Counted from the stretch's first letter, positions 1 through 8,854 are shown. The stretch: DNA of 43,895 bases from Roseburia sp. (GCA_014804775.1 JAAUZB010000032.1:29518-73412), one strand, 5' to 3'. Numbers and translations are program-made. Notes: generated by a model not told the origin, from the letters alone.

Positions 1-100
1 TCTGCTCCGGTGAATTCCTCTCCATCGCTGCCCTGATATAACGCTGATTCTCGTCTTCCCAAATGTTCATTGCTCCTGCTCCCCCTTTTCATGTTATCCG

Positions 101-967
101 CTAATTAAATCCCCGAAAGCCTTTTCCAATGATCTCGCTGCTGTTAGTGATCGCGATAAATGCCGTCGGCTGATTCTTTCTGATGAAGTTGCGAAGCTCC
201 ACTGCCTGGCTTCGCTTCATGATCGTAATGATCACCGTCTTCGGGCTGTGCTCATAAGCCCCCTCCGCATGGTACACCGTGGCACTCCTCTTTAACTCGT
301 GTGTGATAAAATCACAGATAGGCTCCGGCTCACTGCAGATGATCGTAAAATATTTGCAGCGGTTGATACTCTCAATCACGTTGTCCACCACCAACGATTT
401 TGCCAGCAGACCGCAAAGTGAAAACAGACCTGTCTGCGCATCAAAGACCATACAGGACGATATTACGATGATGAGATCGACCACAAACAGCGCCGTGCCT
501 ATGTTCAGCACCGTATGCTTCTTCAAAATCATGGCGATAATATCCGTTCCTCCGCCGGACGCCCCGATGTTGAACAAAATAGCGGAGCTGAACGCGGGCA
601 GTACAATGGCATAGATTAGCTCCAGTACCGGCTGCTCCGTCAGCGCATGCTCCATCGGGAACCAGAGTTCAGCCGCCTTCAGTCCCGCCGACATCAGTAC
701 GCTGACATAGACCGTTCTCGTCCCAAACTCCTTTCCCAAAAAGAGATATCCGAACACTAAAAGAGCCATATTGATAATGAAATTAATACTTCCGGGGCTT
801 GCAGGCACAACTGCACTCAGCACAATTGCAATACCTGACACTCCTCCAAACGAAAAATTATTTGGAAACTTAAACGCATAGATTCCCACCACCATAATCA
901 GCGAAGCCACTGTCAGCACTGCGTATTCTTCTGCCGTTCTTTTCAATTTTCCTATGTTTTTATGCAT
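101..967 (-). CDS. YitT family membrane protein with C-terminal DUF2179-like domain
   Basis: ORF of 288 aa, multiple TM segments, GGVSGIAIVLS and GASGGGTDIIAMIL motifs, C-terminal YFTIICSEPEPICDFI..AEGAYEHSPKTVIITIMKR domain typical of YitT proteins. Confidence 0.88.
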   Translation of the reverse strand: MHKNIGKLKRTAEEYAVLTVASLIMVVGIYAFKFPNNFSFGGVSGIAIVLSAVVPASPGSINFIINMALLVFGYLFLGKEFGTRTVYVSVLMSAGLKAAELWFPMEHALTEQPVLELIYAIVLPAFSSAILFNIGASGGGTDIIAMILKKHTVLNIGTALFVVDLIIVISSCMVFDAQTGLFSLCGLLAKSLVVDNVIESINRCKYFTIICSEPEPICDFITHELKRSATVYHAEGAYEHSPKTVIITIMKRSQAVELRNFIRKNQPTAFIAITNSSEIIGKGFRGFN

Positions 968-995
968 CCCATCAATACCTCAATCGGATTTAAAA

Positions 996-1021
996 TGTGG
1001 CATAGCCCATGCTATGCCACA
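996..1021 (-). terminator. Intrinsic terminator downstream of pta
   Basis: Perfect 11-bp stem TGTGGCATAGC-CCAT-GCTATGCCACA; on the minus strand followed by TTTTAAAT. Confidence 0.7.
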
Positions 1022-1045
1022 AATATCTGCTGTTATTCCGGCAGG

Positions 1046-2029
1046 CTATGCCAATGCCGCCGTAATGATCGCCATGGAGTACACCTCGGAGGCAGTACAT
1101 CCGCGGGACAGATCGTTGATCGGCGCATTCAAGCCCAGCAGGATCGGTCCGTATGCGTCAAAGTTACCCATACGCTGTGCAATCTTATAGCCAATATTCC
1201 CTGCACTGATGTCAGGGAAAATAAATGTATTTACATGTCCTGCAACTTCATTGCCCGGACATTTCGTACGCGCTACACGAGGAGATACTGCCGCGTCAAA
1301 CTGCACCTCTCCTACGATCGGAAGGGACGGATATTTCGCTTTTGCCTTCTCTGCCGCGTTGCGCATCTTATCCACATCCTCGCCCGCACCGGAGCCAAAG
1401 GTCGAATAGCTTAAAAATGCCACTCTGGGGTCGATACCGAAAATCTTCGCACACTCCGCAGTCGCACCTGCAATTTCTACCAGTTCGTCCTCCGTCGGTT
1501 TGATGTTGATCGCGCAGTCACCCATCGCAAGCACCTCATTCTCACCGGTTGCAGACGGACGCACCAGAATAAAGCAGGATGATACAATTGAATTTCCCGG
1601 TCTTGTCTTGATCAGCTGAAGCGCCGGACGCACCGTATCGGCAGTTGAATAGGTCGCTCCGCCAAGAAGCGCATGTGCAACACCCATCTTTACCAGCATC
1701 GTTCCAAAATAGTTGGTCTGCATCAGCGTCTTTCTCGCCTGCTCCGGTGTGACTCCCTTGCCCTTTCTCAGCTCGCAGAACAATTCCACCATCTCATCCA
1801 TTCTGTCATAATCAGTAGGATCGATAATCTCTGCCCCGCGGATATTAAATGCGCTCTCTTCCGCCGCTTCCGCGATCTCCTCCGGATCGCCAACCAGCAC
1901 CGGACTCAAAAAGGTTCCTGCAAGCAGACGGGAAGCCGCCTCCAAAACACGGGGATCCGTACCCTCTGTAAAAACAATTTTCTTCGGATTTTTCTTTAGC
2001 ATACCGATCAACTGACCAAATCCAAACAT
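1046..2029 (-). CDS. pta: Phosphate acetyltransferase
   Basis: 327 aa; N-term KKIVFTEGTDPRVLEAASRLL, LLGGATYSTADTVRPALQLIKT, and C-term NIGYKIAQRMGNFDAYGPILLGLNAPINDLSRGC typical of PTA. Confidence 0.93.
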   Translation of the reverse strand: MFGFGQLIGMLKKNPKKIVFTEGTDPRVLEAASRLLAGTFLSPVLVGDPEEIAEAAEESAFNIRGAEIIDPTDYDRMDEMVELFCELRKGKGVTPEQARKTLMQTNYFGTMLVKMGVAHALLGGATYSTADTVRPALQLIKTRPGNSIVSSCFILVRPSATGENEVLAMGDCAINIKPTEDELVEIAGATAECAKIFGIDPRVAFLSYSTFGSGAGEDVDKMRNAAEKAKAKYPSLPIVGEVQFDAAVSPRVARTKCPGNEVAGHVNTFIFPDISAGNIGYKIAQRMGNFDAYGPILLGLNAPINDLSRGCTASEVYSMAIITAALA

Positions 2030-2057
2030 ATATTTTCCCTCTCCTTTGATATAAAAT

Positions 2058-2096
2058 TAATAAAGGCATCTCAGAATGCCTGACATGCCTTTATTA
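2058..2096 (-). terminator. Intrinsic terminator downstream of ABC operon
   Basis: 12-bp stem TAATAAAGGCAT / ATGCCTTTATTA with 15-nt loop; minus strand followed by ATTTTAT. Confidence 0.65.
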
Positions 2097-2167
2097 TATA
2101 ATAGTTTGGACAGATTTCAATATGTGTTTTCAAATAAATGCAGAATTTGTAAGCGCTTTTTCCACCG

Positions 2168-2962
2168 CTATCCAAGGATCGCCTTGTCGCTTGCAAACTC
2201 TTCTCCGCTCGCCTCCTCGAACTTGTGCAGCAGATCGGAAACAGTAAGCCGTTTCTTCTCTTCGCCCCGGATATCGAGGATGATATTGCCGTCCATCATC
2301 ATAATGAGACGGTTTCCGTGAGCAATGGCGTCTTTCATATTGTGGGTGATCATAAGCGTCGTCAGACGGTCACGGTTGACGATCATGTCCGTCGTCTCGA
2401 GCACTTTTGCCGCAGTCTTCGGGTCAAGCGCTGCCGTATGCTCATCCAGAAGCAGAAGTTTCGGCTTCTTCAATGTCGCCATCAGAAGCGTAAGCGCCTG
2501 TCTCTGTCCTCCGGACAGCAACCCCACCTTTGAGGTCAGACGGTTCTCAAGTCCCAGACCAAGTGTAGAGAGCATGCTGCGGTACTGCTGCCGCTCCTTA
2601 TCCTTGATCCCCCTGCGCAGCGTCCGGCTGTCTCCACGCCGCATGGCGAGCGCAAGGTTTTCCTCAATCTCCATGGTAGCCGCCGTTCCGGTCATCGGGT
2701 CCTGAAACACGCGTCCGAGAAACTTTGCACGTTTGTACTCCGGCAGCTTCGTCACATCCGCACCGTCAATCATGATCGTTCCGGCATCCACCGGCCACAC
2801 GCCTGCAATCGCGTTGAGCATTGTCGACTTGCCCGCACCGTTGCCTCCGATCACGGTCACAAAGTCGCCGTCCTCAAGCGTAAGCGACAACCCCTTTAGC
2901 GCCATCTTCTCATTTACGGTGCCTGCATTGAAGGTCTTATAAATACTGTTCAACTGTAGCAT
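2168..2962 (-). CDS. ABC transporter ATP-binding protein (tryptophan/tyrosine uptake-type)
   Basis: Walker A GGNGAGKST, signature LLSGGQRQALTLLMA, Walker B LLLLDEHTAALD; likely start at MLQLNSIYK (2962). Confidence 0.92.
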   Translation of the reverse strand: MLQLNSIYKTFNAGTVNEKMALKGLSLTLEDGDFVTVIGGNGAGKSTMLNAIAGVWPVDAGTIMIDGADVTKLPEYKRAKFLGRVFQDPMTGTAATMEIEENLALAMRRGDSRTLRRGIKDKERQQYRSMLSTLGLGLENRLTSKVGLLSGGQRQALTLLMATLKKPKLLLLDEHTAALDPKTAAKVLETTDMIVNRDRLTTLMITHNMKDAIAHGNRLIMMMDGNIILDIRGEEKKRLTVSDLLHKFEEASGEEFASDKAILG

Positions 2963-2963
2963 A

Positions 2964-3896
2964 TTATTCTCCCTCCTTTGCAATCCCGGTCACACGCTTC
3001 GGCTTGCTGAAATATTTTTCCTTCCAATAAGGAATTGCCAGAAATACCGCAACAACCAACGCCTGGAACAGTTTTAAGAGGTCAGTGTCAATACCACACC
3101 AGATGACGATCTGAAGCACAATAAAGTAGATCGCACCGCCGAGCGCCACTGCAAAAAGCTTTGCCGCGAAATTTTTAAAAATCTTACCGAAGATCGCTTC
3201 GCCTATGATGACCGCTGCAAGTCCGATGACGATCGCACCTTTTCCCATGTTGATATCCGCAAAACCCTGATACTGTCCGAGCAGCGCACTTGAGAGCGCT
3301 ACCAGTCCGTTGGAGATCATCAGTCCGAGCACCTTGTTAAAGTTCGTGTTGATACCCTGTGCTCTCGCCATATTCTCGTTGCATCCGGTCGCGCGGATAC
3401 TGCTTCCCAGCTCCGTCCCGAAAAACCAGTACAGGATCGCAATAATCACAATGATAAAGAGAATGATGACCACGATCGTATTCTTGTCCAGAATCGAATT
3501 CTTTACATAACGCAGGGAAACGAGGAGATTGTATTTATCTACGTTGATCGCCTGATTGGATTTTCCCATAATCTTTAAGTTCACGCCCCACAGCCCAAGC
3601 TGTGTCAAGATACCGGCAAGAATCGCCGGTATCCCCATCAGCGTATGGAAAATACCTGTAGCAAGTCCCACCAGCATTCCTGCCAGCGTCGCCACGAGAA
3701 GCGCCACCCACACATTCGCACCGCCCTGCATCATCATAATACAGACTGCCGCGCCGGTACACATCGTACCGTCTACAGACAGATCCGCAATATCCATAAT
3801 GCGGAAAGTGATATACACGCCGATCGCCATGATTCCCCAGATAAGCCCCTGTGCCATCGCTCCCGGCATGGCGCCCAATAAGCTGCTGATATCCAT
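2964..3896 (-). CDS. ABC transporter permease (TrpY-like)
   Basis: 310 aa polytopic protein; IMAIGVYITFRIMDIADLSVDGT and EKYFSKPKR tail typical of ABC.X4 permeases; adjacent to ATPase and substrate-binding protein. Confidence 0.9.
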   Translation of the reverse strand: MDISSLLGAMPGAMAQGLIWGIMAIGVYITFRIMDIADLSVDGTMCTGAAVCIMMMQGGANVWVALLVATLAGMLVGLATGIFHTLMGIPAILAGILTQLGLWGVNLKIMGKSNQAINVDKYNLLVSLRYVKNSILDKNTIVVIILFIIVIIAILYWFFGTELGSSIRATGCNENMARAQGINTNFNKVLGLMISNGLVALSSALLGQYQGFADINMGKGAIVIGLAAVIIGEAIFGKIFKNFAAKLFAVALGGAIYFIVLQIVIWCGIDTDLLKLFQALVVAVFLAIPYWKEKYFSKPKRVTGIAKEGE

Positions 3897-3938
3897 TGTT
3901 ACCTCCCCAGTTCCCTTACTCGATTCTCATTTGCCTGA

Positions 3939-4928
3939 TTACTCAATGACTTCATAGCCGTCCGGAATCGTGATCCCGAGCTCGTCACAAATTTCCTTAT
4001 TGTATTTCTTCACAAAATTCGGCGCATACTCGATTGGCATCTCCTCGATCTTCGCCTCGCCCTTTAAAATCTTTGCCGCCATCTTTCCGGTTGCCGTACC
4101 GATGTCATAGTAGCTGATGGAAAGAGTCGCAACTCCACATCCACCGCAGATGCCTTCCTCGCCTGCGATCACCGGAACCTTTGCCGGCATGCAGACATTG
4201 CGGATGATCTCTGTGTTATTTGCACATGTATTGTCTGTAGGTACATAGATCACATCGCTGTTATCCGCCGCCTGTGTCACAACCGCAGACAGATCGTTGG
4301 AGTCAGAAAATGCATAGTACTCACAGGTATAACCTTTCTCCTCGAGGAAGCCCTTCACCGTATCCACCTGATACTGGGAATTCGCCTCTCCGGAGCAGTA
4401 CAGCAGACCAACTGTCTTCGCCTCCGGGAAAAGCTCCTGAACCATATCTGCCTGCTCGCTCAGCGGAGCAAGATCCGATGTACCGGAAATATTTCTGCCG
4501 ACCGTTCCGTTGAAATCGTCAAGCTCTAATGCCACACCGTACTCAGTCACCGAGGTTCCTAAGATCGGAATCGTATCTGTTCCCGCTGCCGCAGCCTGAA
4601 GGGCAGGCGTCGCATTTGCAAGAATCAAGTCCACATTGGCAGCGACAAATCCGTTGACGATTGTTGAACAGGTATTGGAATCGTTCTGTGCATTCTGCTC
4701 ATCGAACTTCACGTTCTCCTCACCGAGCTCTTCGATCAGGGCATCCTTAAATCCCTGTGTCGCTGCATCCAGCGCATCATGCTGTACCAGCTGGCAGATA
4801 CCGATCTGATACACTTTGTCGGAAGACGCATCTCCTCCGTTTGCACCCGATGGCTCATTGCCACCGCACGCACCGAGTGAAACCACCATTGCTGCCGCCA
4901 TAAGGGCAGCTAAGATTTTCTTTTTCAT
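3939..4928 (-). CDS. ABC transporter substrate-binding lipoprotein (TrpX/DUF534-like)
   Basis: Signal peptide plus lipobox VVSLGACGG; YQIGICQLVQHDALDAATQGFKDAL motif. Confidence 0.92.
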   Translation of the reverse strand: MKKKILAALMAAAMVVSLGACGGNEPSGANGGDASSDKVYQIGICQLVQHDALDAATQGFKDALIEELGEENVKFDEQNAQNDSNTCSTIVNGFVAANVDLILANATPALQAAAAGTDTIPILGTSVTEYGVALELDDFNGTVGRNISGTSDLAPLSEQADMVQELFPEAKTVGLLYCSGEANSQYQVDTVKGFLEEKGYTCEYYAFSDSNDLSAVVTQAADNSDVIYVPTDNTCANNTEIIRNVCMPAKVPVIAGEEGICGGCGVATLSISYYDIGTATGKMAAKILKGEAKIEEMPIEYAPNFVKKYNKEICDELGITIPDGYEVIE

Positions 4929-5010
4929 AATAATCTCCTTTTCTTTCCTTATATCTTCGCCCTGAGGTCTGACGCTTCAACGCGTTACAGAGCTAATTCT
5001 ATATTAAGTG

Positions 5011-5039
5011 ATTAAACCATGTTTGCATGAAAATGTCAA
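5011..5039 (-). promoter_or_regulatory. Sigma-70/A-type promoter of the ABC operon
   Basis: Minus strand TTGACA - 17 bp - TTTAAT about 80 nt upstream of the 4928 start codon. Confidence 0.55.
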
Positions 5040-5042
5040 GAA

Positions 5043-5086
5043 AAGCGCTCTGTAAAACAAGAACGTGCAAATTTTACAGAGCGCTT
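5043..5086 (-). terminator. Intrinsic terminator downstream of DUF1062 gene
   Basis: Perfect 15-bp inverted repeat AAGCGCTCTGTAAAA / TTTTACAGAGCGCTT, followed on minus strand by a T-rich run. Confidence 0.7.
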
Positions 5087-5089
5087 CCA

Positions 5090-5422
5090 TTATTTTATTT
5101 CCATTTTATTACGTTTCAGGAATCCCCTGTCATTTCCGTAAGAAATAGCAAGTCCTTCATCGTTATCCATCAGCAGCTGATATTCCTCCACTGAAATCTG
5201 TCCCGGCCTTTTTCTTTCATATACCGTAAGGTTCAGTGTATGCTTGCATTTTTCACATTGATAGATCAGCCAAACGTCAACCCTGTTTCCGTTTGCGTTC
5301 ACTCTGAACTTCCCGGTATTTACAAAAATCTTTTTCTTCCCACAGCCGGAACATCTGTGCCATACTTTTATTGTGTTTAAATAGCTCACCTTAATCTCCT
5401 GCATATATGGATATTCATCCAC
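5090..5422 (-). CDS. DUF1062-like zinc-ribbon protein, probably C-terminally truncated
   Basis: CSGCGKK and CEKCKHT Cys pairs; VNANGNRVDVWLIYQCEKCKHTLNLTVYER resembles DUF1062; only 110 aa versus about 190 aa as I recall for the family. Confidence 0.6.
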   Translation of the reverse strand: MDEYPYMQEIKVSYLNTIKVWHRCSGCGKKKIFVNTGKFRVNANGNRVDVWLIYQCEKCKHTLNLTVYERKRPGQISVEEYQLLMDNDEGLAISYGNDRGFLKRNKMEIK

Positions 5423-5630
5423 GGACGATGCGCGAGCTATTACAGTATTAAGTTAGATTTGCAATAGCCACGCTATGCAAAGTAATAAGGTTTCAGCATA
5501 TTCGGTCTCCTCTTTTATTAATCCTGATTCGGATATCAAAAGCTCTGCGCCAAAGCAATTGACAATAAATTGCACAAAAAAGTTGTGCGCACTCCGTTGC
5601 ACCAAACATTCCAATGAGCCTCTTAGAGCG

Positions 5631-5664
5631 AAAATCGTGTTCAGCAAAGGCTTCCACGATTTTT
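5631..5664 (+). terminator. Hairpin, possible intrinsic terminator
   Basis: AAAATCGTG ... CACGATTTTT inverted repeat followed by TTTTTG; no clear upstream gene on + strand. Confidence 0.3.
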
Positions 5665-5758
5665 GAGTCTCATTTCCATGGCGCAAAAGTCGTTTGCACA
5701 ATCTTCTTTTGTGCAATTTACTGACCAATATTTTTCCCCAGAGCTTTTCATCCCCGAA

Positions 5759-6025
5759 TCAGTCTTTATAGTTTCTGATGATACGTTGTACGCTTTTTTC
5801 TGTCAGGTAGTATCGGTCAGCGAGTTCACGAACCGTGACCCCTGACTGGTAATCCGCGTACATCTGATCGTTTCTTCTGGTCAGTTCCTGACGTATGCAG
5901 GTTCCGGAGCCCCAGCTTCTCTTGTCCCCTTTTCTGGGAATGTAAAGCATCTCTCCGTCCACATACTGCTGTACCAACGCCAGTACACTTTCCGGCAGCA
6001 CGTCCTCTGCCCTTATATAGCCCAT
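5759..6025 (-). CDS. CD3324-like small HTH protein (Mor activator-like)
   Basis: MGYIRAEDVLPESVLALVQQYVDGEMLYIPRK...VRELADRYYLTEKSVQRIIRNY; start at internal ATG 6025. Confidence 0.75.
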   Translation of the reverse strand: MGYIRAEDVLPESVLALVQQYVDGEMLYIPRKGDKRSWGSGTCIRQELTRRNDQMYADYQSGVTVRELADRYYLTEKSVQRIIRNYKD

Positions 6026-6376
6026 GGTTGCCCTCCTAATCAATATTTTTCTAGGATTCGCCGGGCTTATACAATCACGTTTTCCTATGTTTGCATAGCC
6101 TCGGCTAAGCAACAATTACATCTCTCTTTCTCATGCAAAATACCTCCTGTTTATTTCATAGCTACGGTATTTTTAGCATATATAAAATATCTGTGTGTGT
6201 CAATCTCATAGTTGCTTAGAATCAATTATGTTCCAGTGCTGGACACCTCAAAGAAAAGCAAGAAAATTATCGTCTTTACAAACTTTATTCTTGGCATCTG
6301 TCTGTCCCCATAACTTCTACCAGGCGTTTCGCCAATATTCCTAGTGCAGAGAGCTCCTTGATAATTGAATAAAGGC

Positions 6377-6405
6377 TTTACACCTTTTCAAAAAGTCCTT
6401 ATAAT
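6377..6405 (+). promoter_or_regulatory. Promoter of cassette A
   Basis: TTTACA - 17 bp - TATAAT; -35 lies inside the IR-L; an inverted repeat GTCCTTATA...TATAAGGAC overlaps and follows the -10. Confidence 0.65.
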
Positions 6406-6440
6406 ATAAATATCTTTTATATAAGGACGGTGAAAAGAAA

Positions 6441-6578
6441 GTGAGCGATGAATGTATGACTGGTAAAGAAATACTGAACCTCATATATAAGTTAAGAAGT
6501 GAGGGCAAGACAGATACAGAAATCATAGAATTTATAATCTATCTTGAAACACACGATCCACATAAAAACAACACTTGA
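6441..6578 (+). CDS. Small protein, 45 aa (VSDECMTGKEILNLIYKLRSEGKTDTEIIEFIIYLETHDPHKNNT)
   Basis: GTG start (or ATG at 6456) downstream of consensus promoter and RBS-like AAGGACGG/AAAGAAA; occupies same slot as cassettes B and C ORFs. Confidence 0.5.
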   Translation: MSDECMTGKEILNLIYKLRSEGKTDTEIIEFIIYLETHDPHKNNT

Positions 6579-6686
6579 CAATATAACGTAACCAACAAAC
6601 CAAGGTGTAAAGTCTTTATTGAATGATCAGATGCGACAGATTATTGCAGATAACCTTTACATGTCCCCAAGGTACTGTGTAAATTT

Positions 6687-6713
6687 CTGCCCCAATTTGG
6701 GGCATTTTTTCTG
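6687..6713 (+). terminator. Intrinsic terminator of cassette A
   Basis: GCCCCAATTTGGGGC followed by ATTTTTTCTG; same element in cassettes B (~7436-7460) and C (~8332-8358). Confidence 0.7.
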
Positions 6714-6764
6714 CCTCTAATAGTTCTGTCTGCTTCTCCAAATAATTTACAGGGCAAAGAAATT

Positions 6765-6833
6765 CAGCGAGAACAGTACACCTGTCCCCGCTGTGGCGCT
6801 CGCCTTGTGAAACGCAACGGAAACTTTCGGGGA
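6765..6833 (+). pseudogene. Fragment of a helicase C-terminal zinc ribbon
   Basis: + strand translation QREQYTCPRCGARLVKRNG, then frame lost. Confidence 0.5.
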
Positions 6834-7066
6834 TTCTGAATAGTTACCTAAAGTTTTATAATTATTTTATTGCTTTTCGACAACGACAATGCTATTATCG
6901 TTTTTACAAACTCTATCCTTGCCATCTGATCCCAATACAGGCTTACATCGACAATCACACGCGTTCGCCTACTTGTTCTTTTTGTCATGTTTTCATTTCA
7001 TAACTTCTATCAGGCGCTTCGCAAATATTCCTAGTACAGAGAGCTCATTGATAATTGAATAAAGGC

Positions 7067-7095
7067 TTTACTCCTTTTCGCAAATCCGCTATACT
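7067..7095 (+). promoter_or_regulatory. Promoter of cassette B
   Basis: TTTACT - 17 bp - TATACT. Confidence 0.6.
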
Positions 7096-7132
7096 GGTAT
7101 TATTAAATCAATATCAGAAAGGCGGTGAGAGG

Positions 7133-7312
7133 ATGGAACAAGATATGACGGATAAAGAGCTAATCACAGTAATTATTGATAAGTACACAGATTTGCAAAG
7201 AATAAAAAAAGCAAATGGTAACACCGAAAATGCAGAGCTTGACTATCAAATTAAAGTAGCTGCTGCAAAGCTATCCTCTTTAGGCGTGAATGTTGAAGAT
7301 ATAACACTTTAA
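7133..7312 (+). CDS. Small protein, 59 aa (MEQDMTDKELITVIIDKYTDLQRIKK...)
   Basis: ATG preceded by AGAAAGGCGGTGAGAGG RBS region; internal start of the 7055..7312 ORF. Confidence 0.6.
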   Translation: MEQDMTDKELITVIIDKYTDLQRIKKANGNTENAELDYQIKVAAAKLSSLGVNVEDITL

Positions 7313-7496
7313 TTACAACTGAATAACAACCACATAACCAACAAACCAAGGCGTAAAGTCTTTATTGAAGAATCATCTGCGACAGATTATTGCAGACAAT
7401 CTTTATATGTCCCCAAGGTACTGTGTAAATTTCTGCCCCAATTTGGGGCATTTTTCTGTCTCTGAGAATTCTTTCAGCTTCTCCAAACATGAGTAA

Positions 7497-7620
7497 AGAA
7501 AAATGGCTTTCCTTCTGCTGAGGAGCGCCGACTGTTTTATGTTGCCATCACAAGGGCAAAGAAAAAGGTCTGGCTTGTCACAGTAGAAGGAAATGAGTCA
7601 GTATTTATTAAAGAAATCAT
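7497..7620 (+). pseudogene. Fragment of UvrD-family helicase C-terminus (motif VI)
   Basis: + strand NGFPSAEERRLFYVAITRAKKKVWLVTVEGNESVFIKEI, no upstream helicase domains. Confidence 0.7.
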
Positions 7621-7730
7621 TACATTGATACTTTCCATAAACCGTGAAGATTACAGTATGCGTACACCGCAACCGGCTTTTCATCAGAAAGTGCAAATGT
7701 GACAACCGGCTCCGTACCCACCTCCAAACT
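7621..7730 (-). pseudogene. Duplicated 3' fragment of the desulfoferrodoxin gene
   Basis: About 110 bp, ~90% identical to 8475-8584 within the desulfoferrodoxin-like ORF. Confidence 0.85.
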
Positions 7731-7996
7731 GACGAATCAGTTTATCCAATTTTCGGGGGTTCTAAATAGTTACCTAAAGTTTTATAATTATTTTATTGCT
7801 TTTCGGCAACGACAATGCTATTATCGTCTTTACAAACTCTATCCTTGCCATCTGTCTGCCCCAGCACGGGCTTACATCGGCAATCACACGCGTTCGCCTA
7901 CTTATTCTATTTGTCACGTTTCCATTTCATAACTTCTATGCAGGCGCTTCGCCAGTATTCCTTGTACAGAGAGCTCATTGATAATTGAATAAAGAC

Positions 7997-8025
7997 TTTA
8001 CTCCTTTTCGCAAATCCGCTATACT
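7997..8025 (+). promoter_or_regulatory. Promoter of cassette C
   Basis: TTTACT - 17 bp - TATACT. Confidence 0.6.
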
Positions 8026-8055
8026 GATTGTATCAATCAGAAAGGCGGTGAGAGG

Positions 8056-8208
8056 ATGGCAGCAGATATGGGCATGACAAATAAACAATTCCAAGGGTTT
8101 ATCCGACTTGCTTTAGGATGGCTTGAAAAAGCATTACAAAAATCACCTGATAATGAAGACCTAAAAAAGCTAAAAGATATTTTTCAATCAATGCTTGAAG
8201 ATGATTAA
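8056..8208 (+). CDS. Small protein, 50 aa (MAADMGMTNKQFQGFIRLALGWLEKALQKSPDNEDLKKLKDIFQSMLEDD)
   Basis: ATG after AGAAAGGCGGTGAGAGG; not in supplied ORF list because it is short. Confidence 0.55.
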   Translation: MAADMGMTNKQFQGFIRLALGWLEKALQKSPDNEDLKKLKDIFQSMLEDD

Positions 8209-8391
8209 CAACTACACAACAACCGCATAAGTAACCAACAAACCAAGGCGTAAAGTCTTTATTGAAAGATCAGATGCGACAGGTTATTGCGAATAACCTT
8301 TATATGTCCTCAAAGTACGCTGTAGATTTCTGCCCCAATTTGGGGCATTTTTTCTGTCTCCAATAGTTCTGTCTACTTCTCCAAATAGTTT

Positions 8392-8466
8392 ACAGGGAAA
8401 AGAAACTCAGCAGGAACAGTTTACCTGTCCCCGCTGTGGCGCCCGCCTTGTGAAACGTAACGGAAA
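8392..8466 (+). pseudogene. Fragment of a helicase C-terminal zinc ribbon (second copy)
   Basis: + strand QGKETQQEQFTCPRCGARLVKRNGKY; near identical to 6752-6833. Confidence 0.5.
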
Positions 8467-8473
8467 GTATTCA

Positions 8474-8854
8474 CTACATTGATACTTTCCATAAACCGTG
8501 AAGATTACAGTATGCATATACCGCAACCGGCTTTTCATCGGAGAGTGCGAATGTGACAACCGGCTCCGTACCCACCTCCAGACTTTTCCTCTGCCCGCCT
8601 TTATCGGTCTGCAGATATACCCATAAAATGCTGTGCTCTTCCTGCATGGGATGCTCTGTCGATCCGACTTTTACCTTTACCGTATTTCCTTCAACGGAAA
8701 CTTTCGGGACATGCTTTTCATGGCTCGCGTCTACAGTTCCCGGCTCCAACCTCGTCATCTTCTGACCGCAGCACATAATCGGCACTCCTGCGTCATAAAT
8801 CATTTCCACAATATTCCTGCAATGCTCACAAACATAAAACCCAGGGTCACACAT
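8474..8854 (-). CDS. Desulfoferrodoxin-family protein (superoxide reductase-like)
   Basis: FYVCEHCRNIVEMI, MCCGQKM, EHSILWVYLQT, CNLHGLW motifs. Confidence 0.85.
   Translation of the reverse strand: MCDPGFYVCEHCRNIVEMIYDAGVPIMCCGQKMTRLEPGTVDASHEKHVPKVSVEGNTVKVKVGSTEHPMQEEHSILWVYLQTDKGGQRKSLEVGTEPVVTFALSDEKPVAVYAYCNLHGLWKVSM

Larger units (their letters stand above)
6365..6623 (+). repeat. Mini-cassette A: 17-bp IR-bounded unit with own promoter and small ORF
   Basis: IR-L TTGAATAAAGGCTTTAC (6365-6381), IR-R GTAAAGTCTTTATTGAA (6607-6623); near-identical flanks to cassettes B and C. Confidence 0.75.
7055..7369 (+). repeat. Mini-cassette B: 17-bp IR-bounded unit
   Basis: IR-L TTGAATAAAGGCTTTAC (7055-7071), IR-R GTAAAGTCTTTATTGAA (7353-7369), flanks near identical to A and C. 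Confidence 0.75.
7985..8266 (+). repeat. Mini-cassette C: 17-bp IR-bounded unit
   Basis: IR-L TTGAATAAAGACTTTAC (7985-8001), IR-R GTAAAGTCTTTATTGAA (8250-8266). Confidence 0.75.

Noticed and set aside
6365-8266. Repeats as a CRISPR array
   Set aside because: Repeat units are long, only three, with ORFs, promoters and terminators inside; no short regular repeat-spacer pattern and no cas genes.
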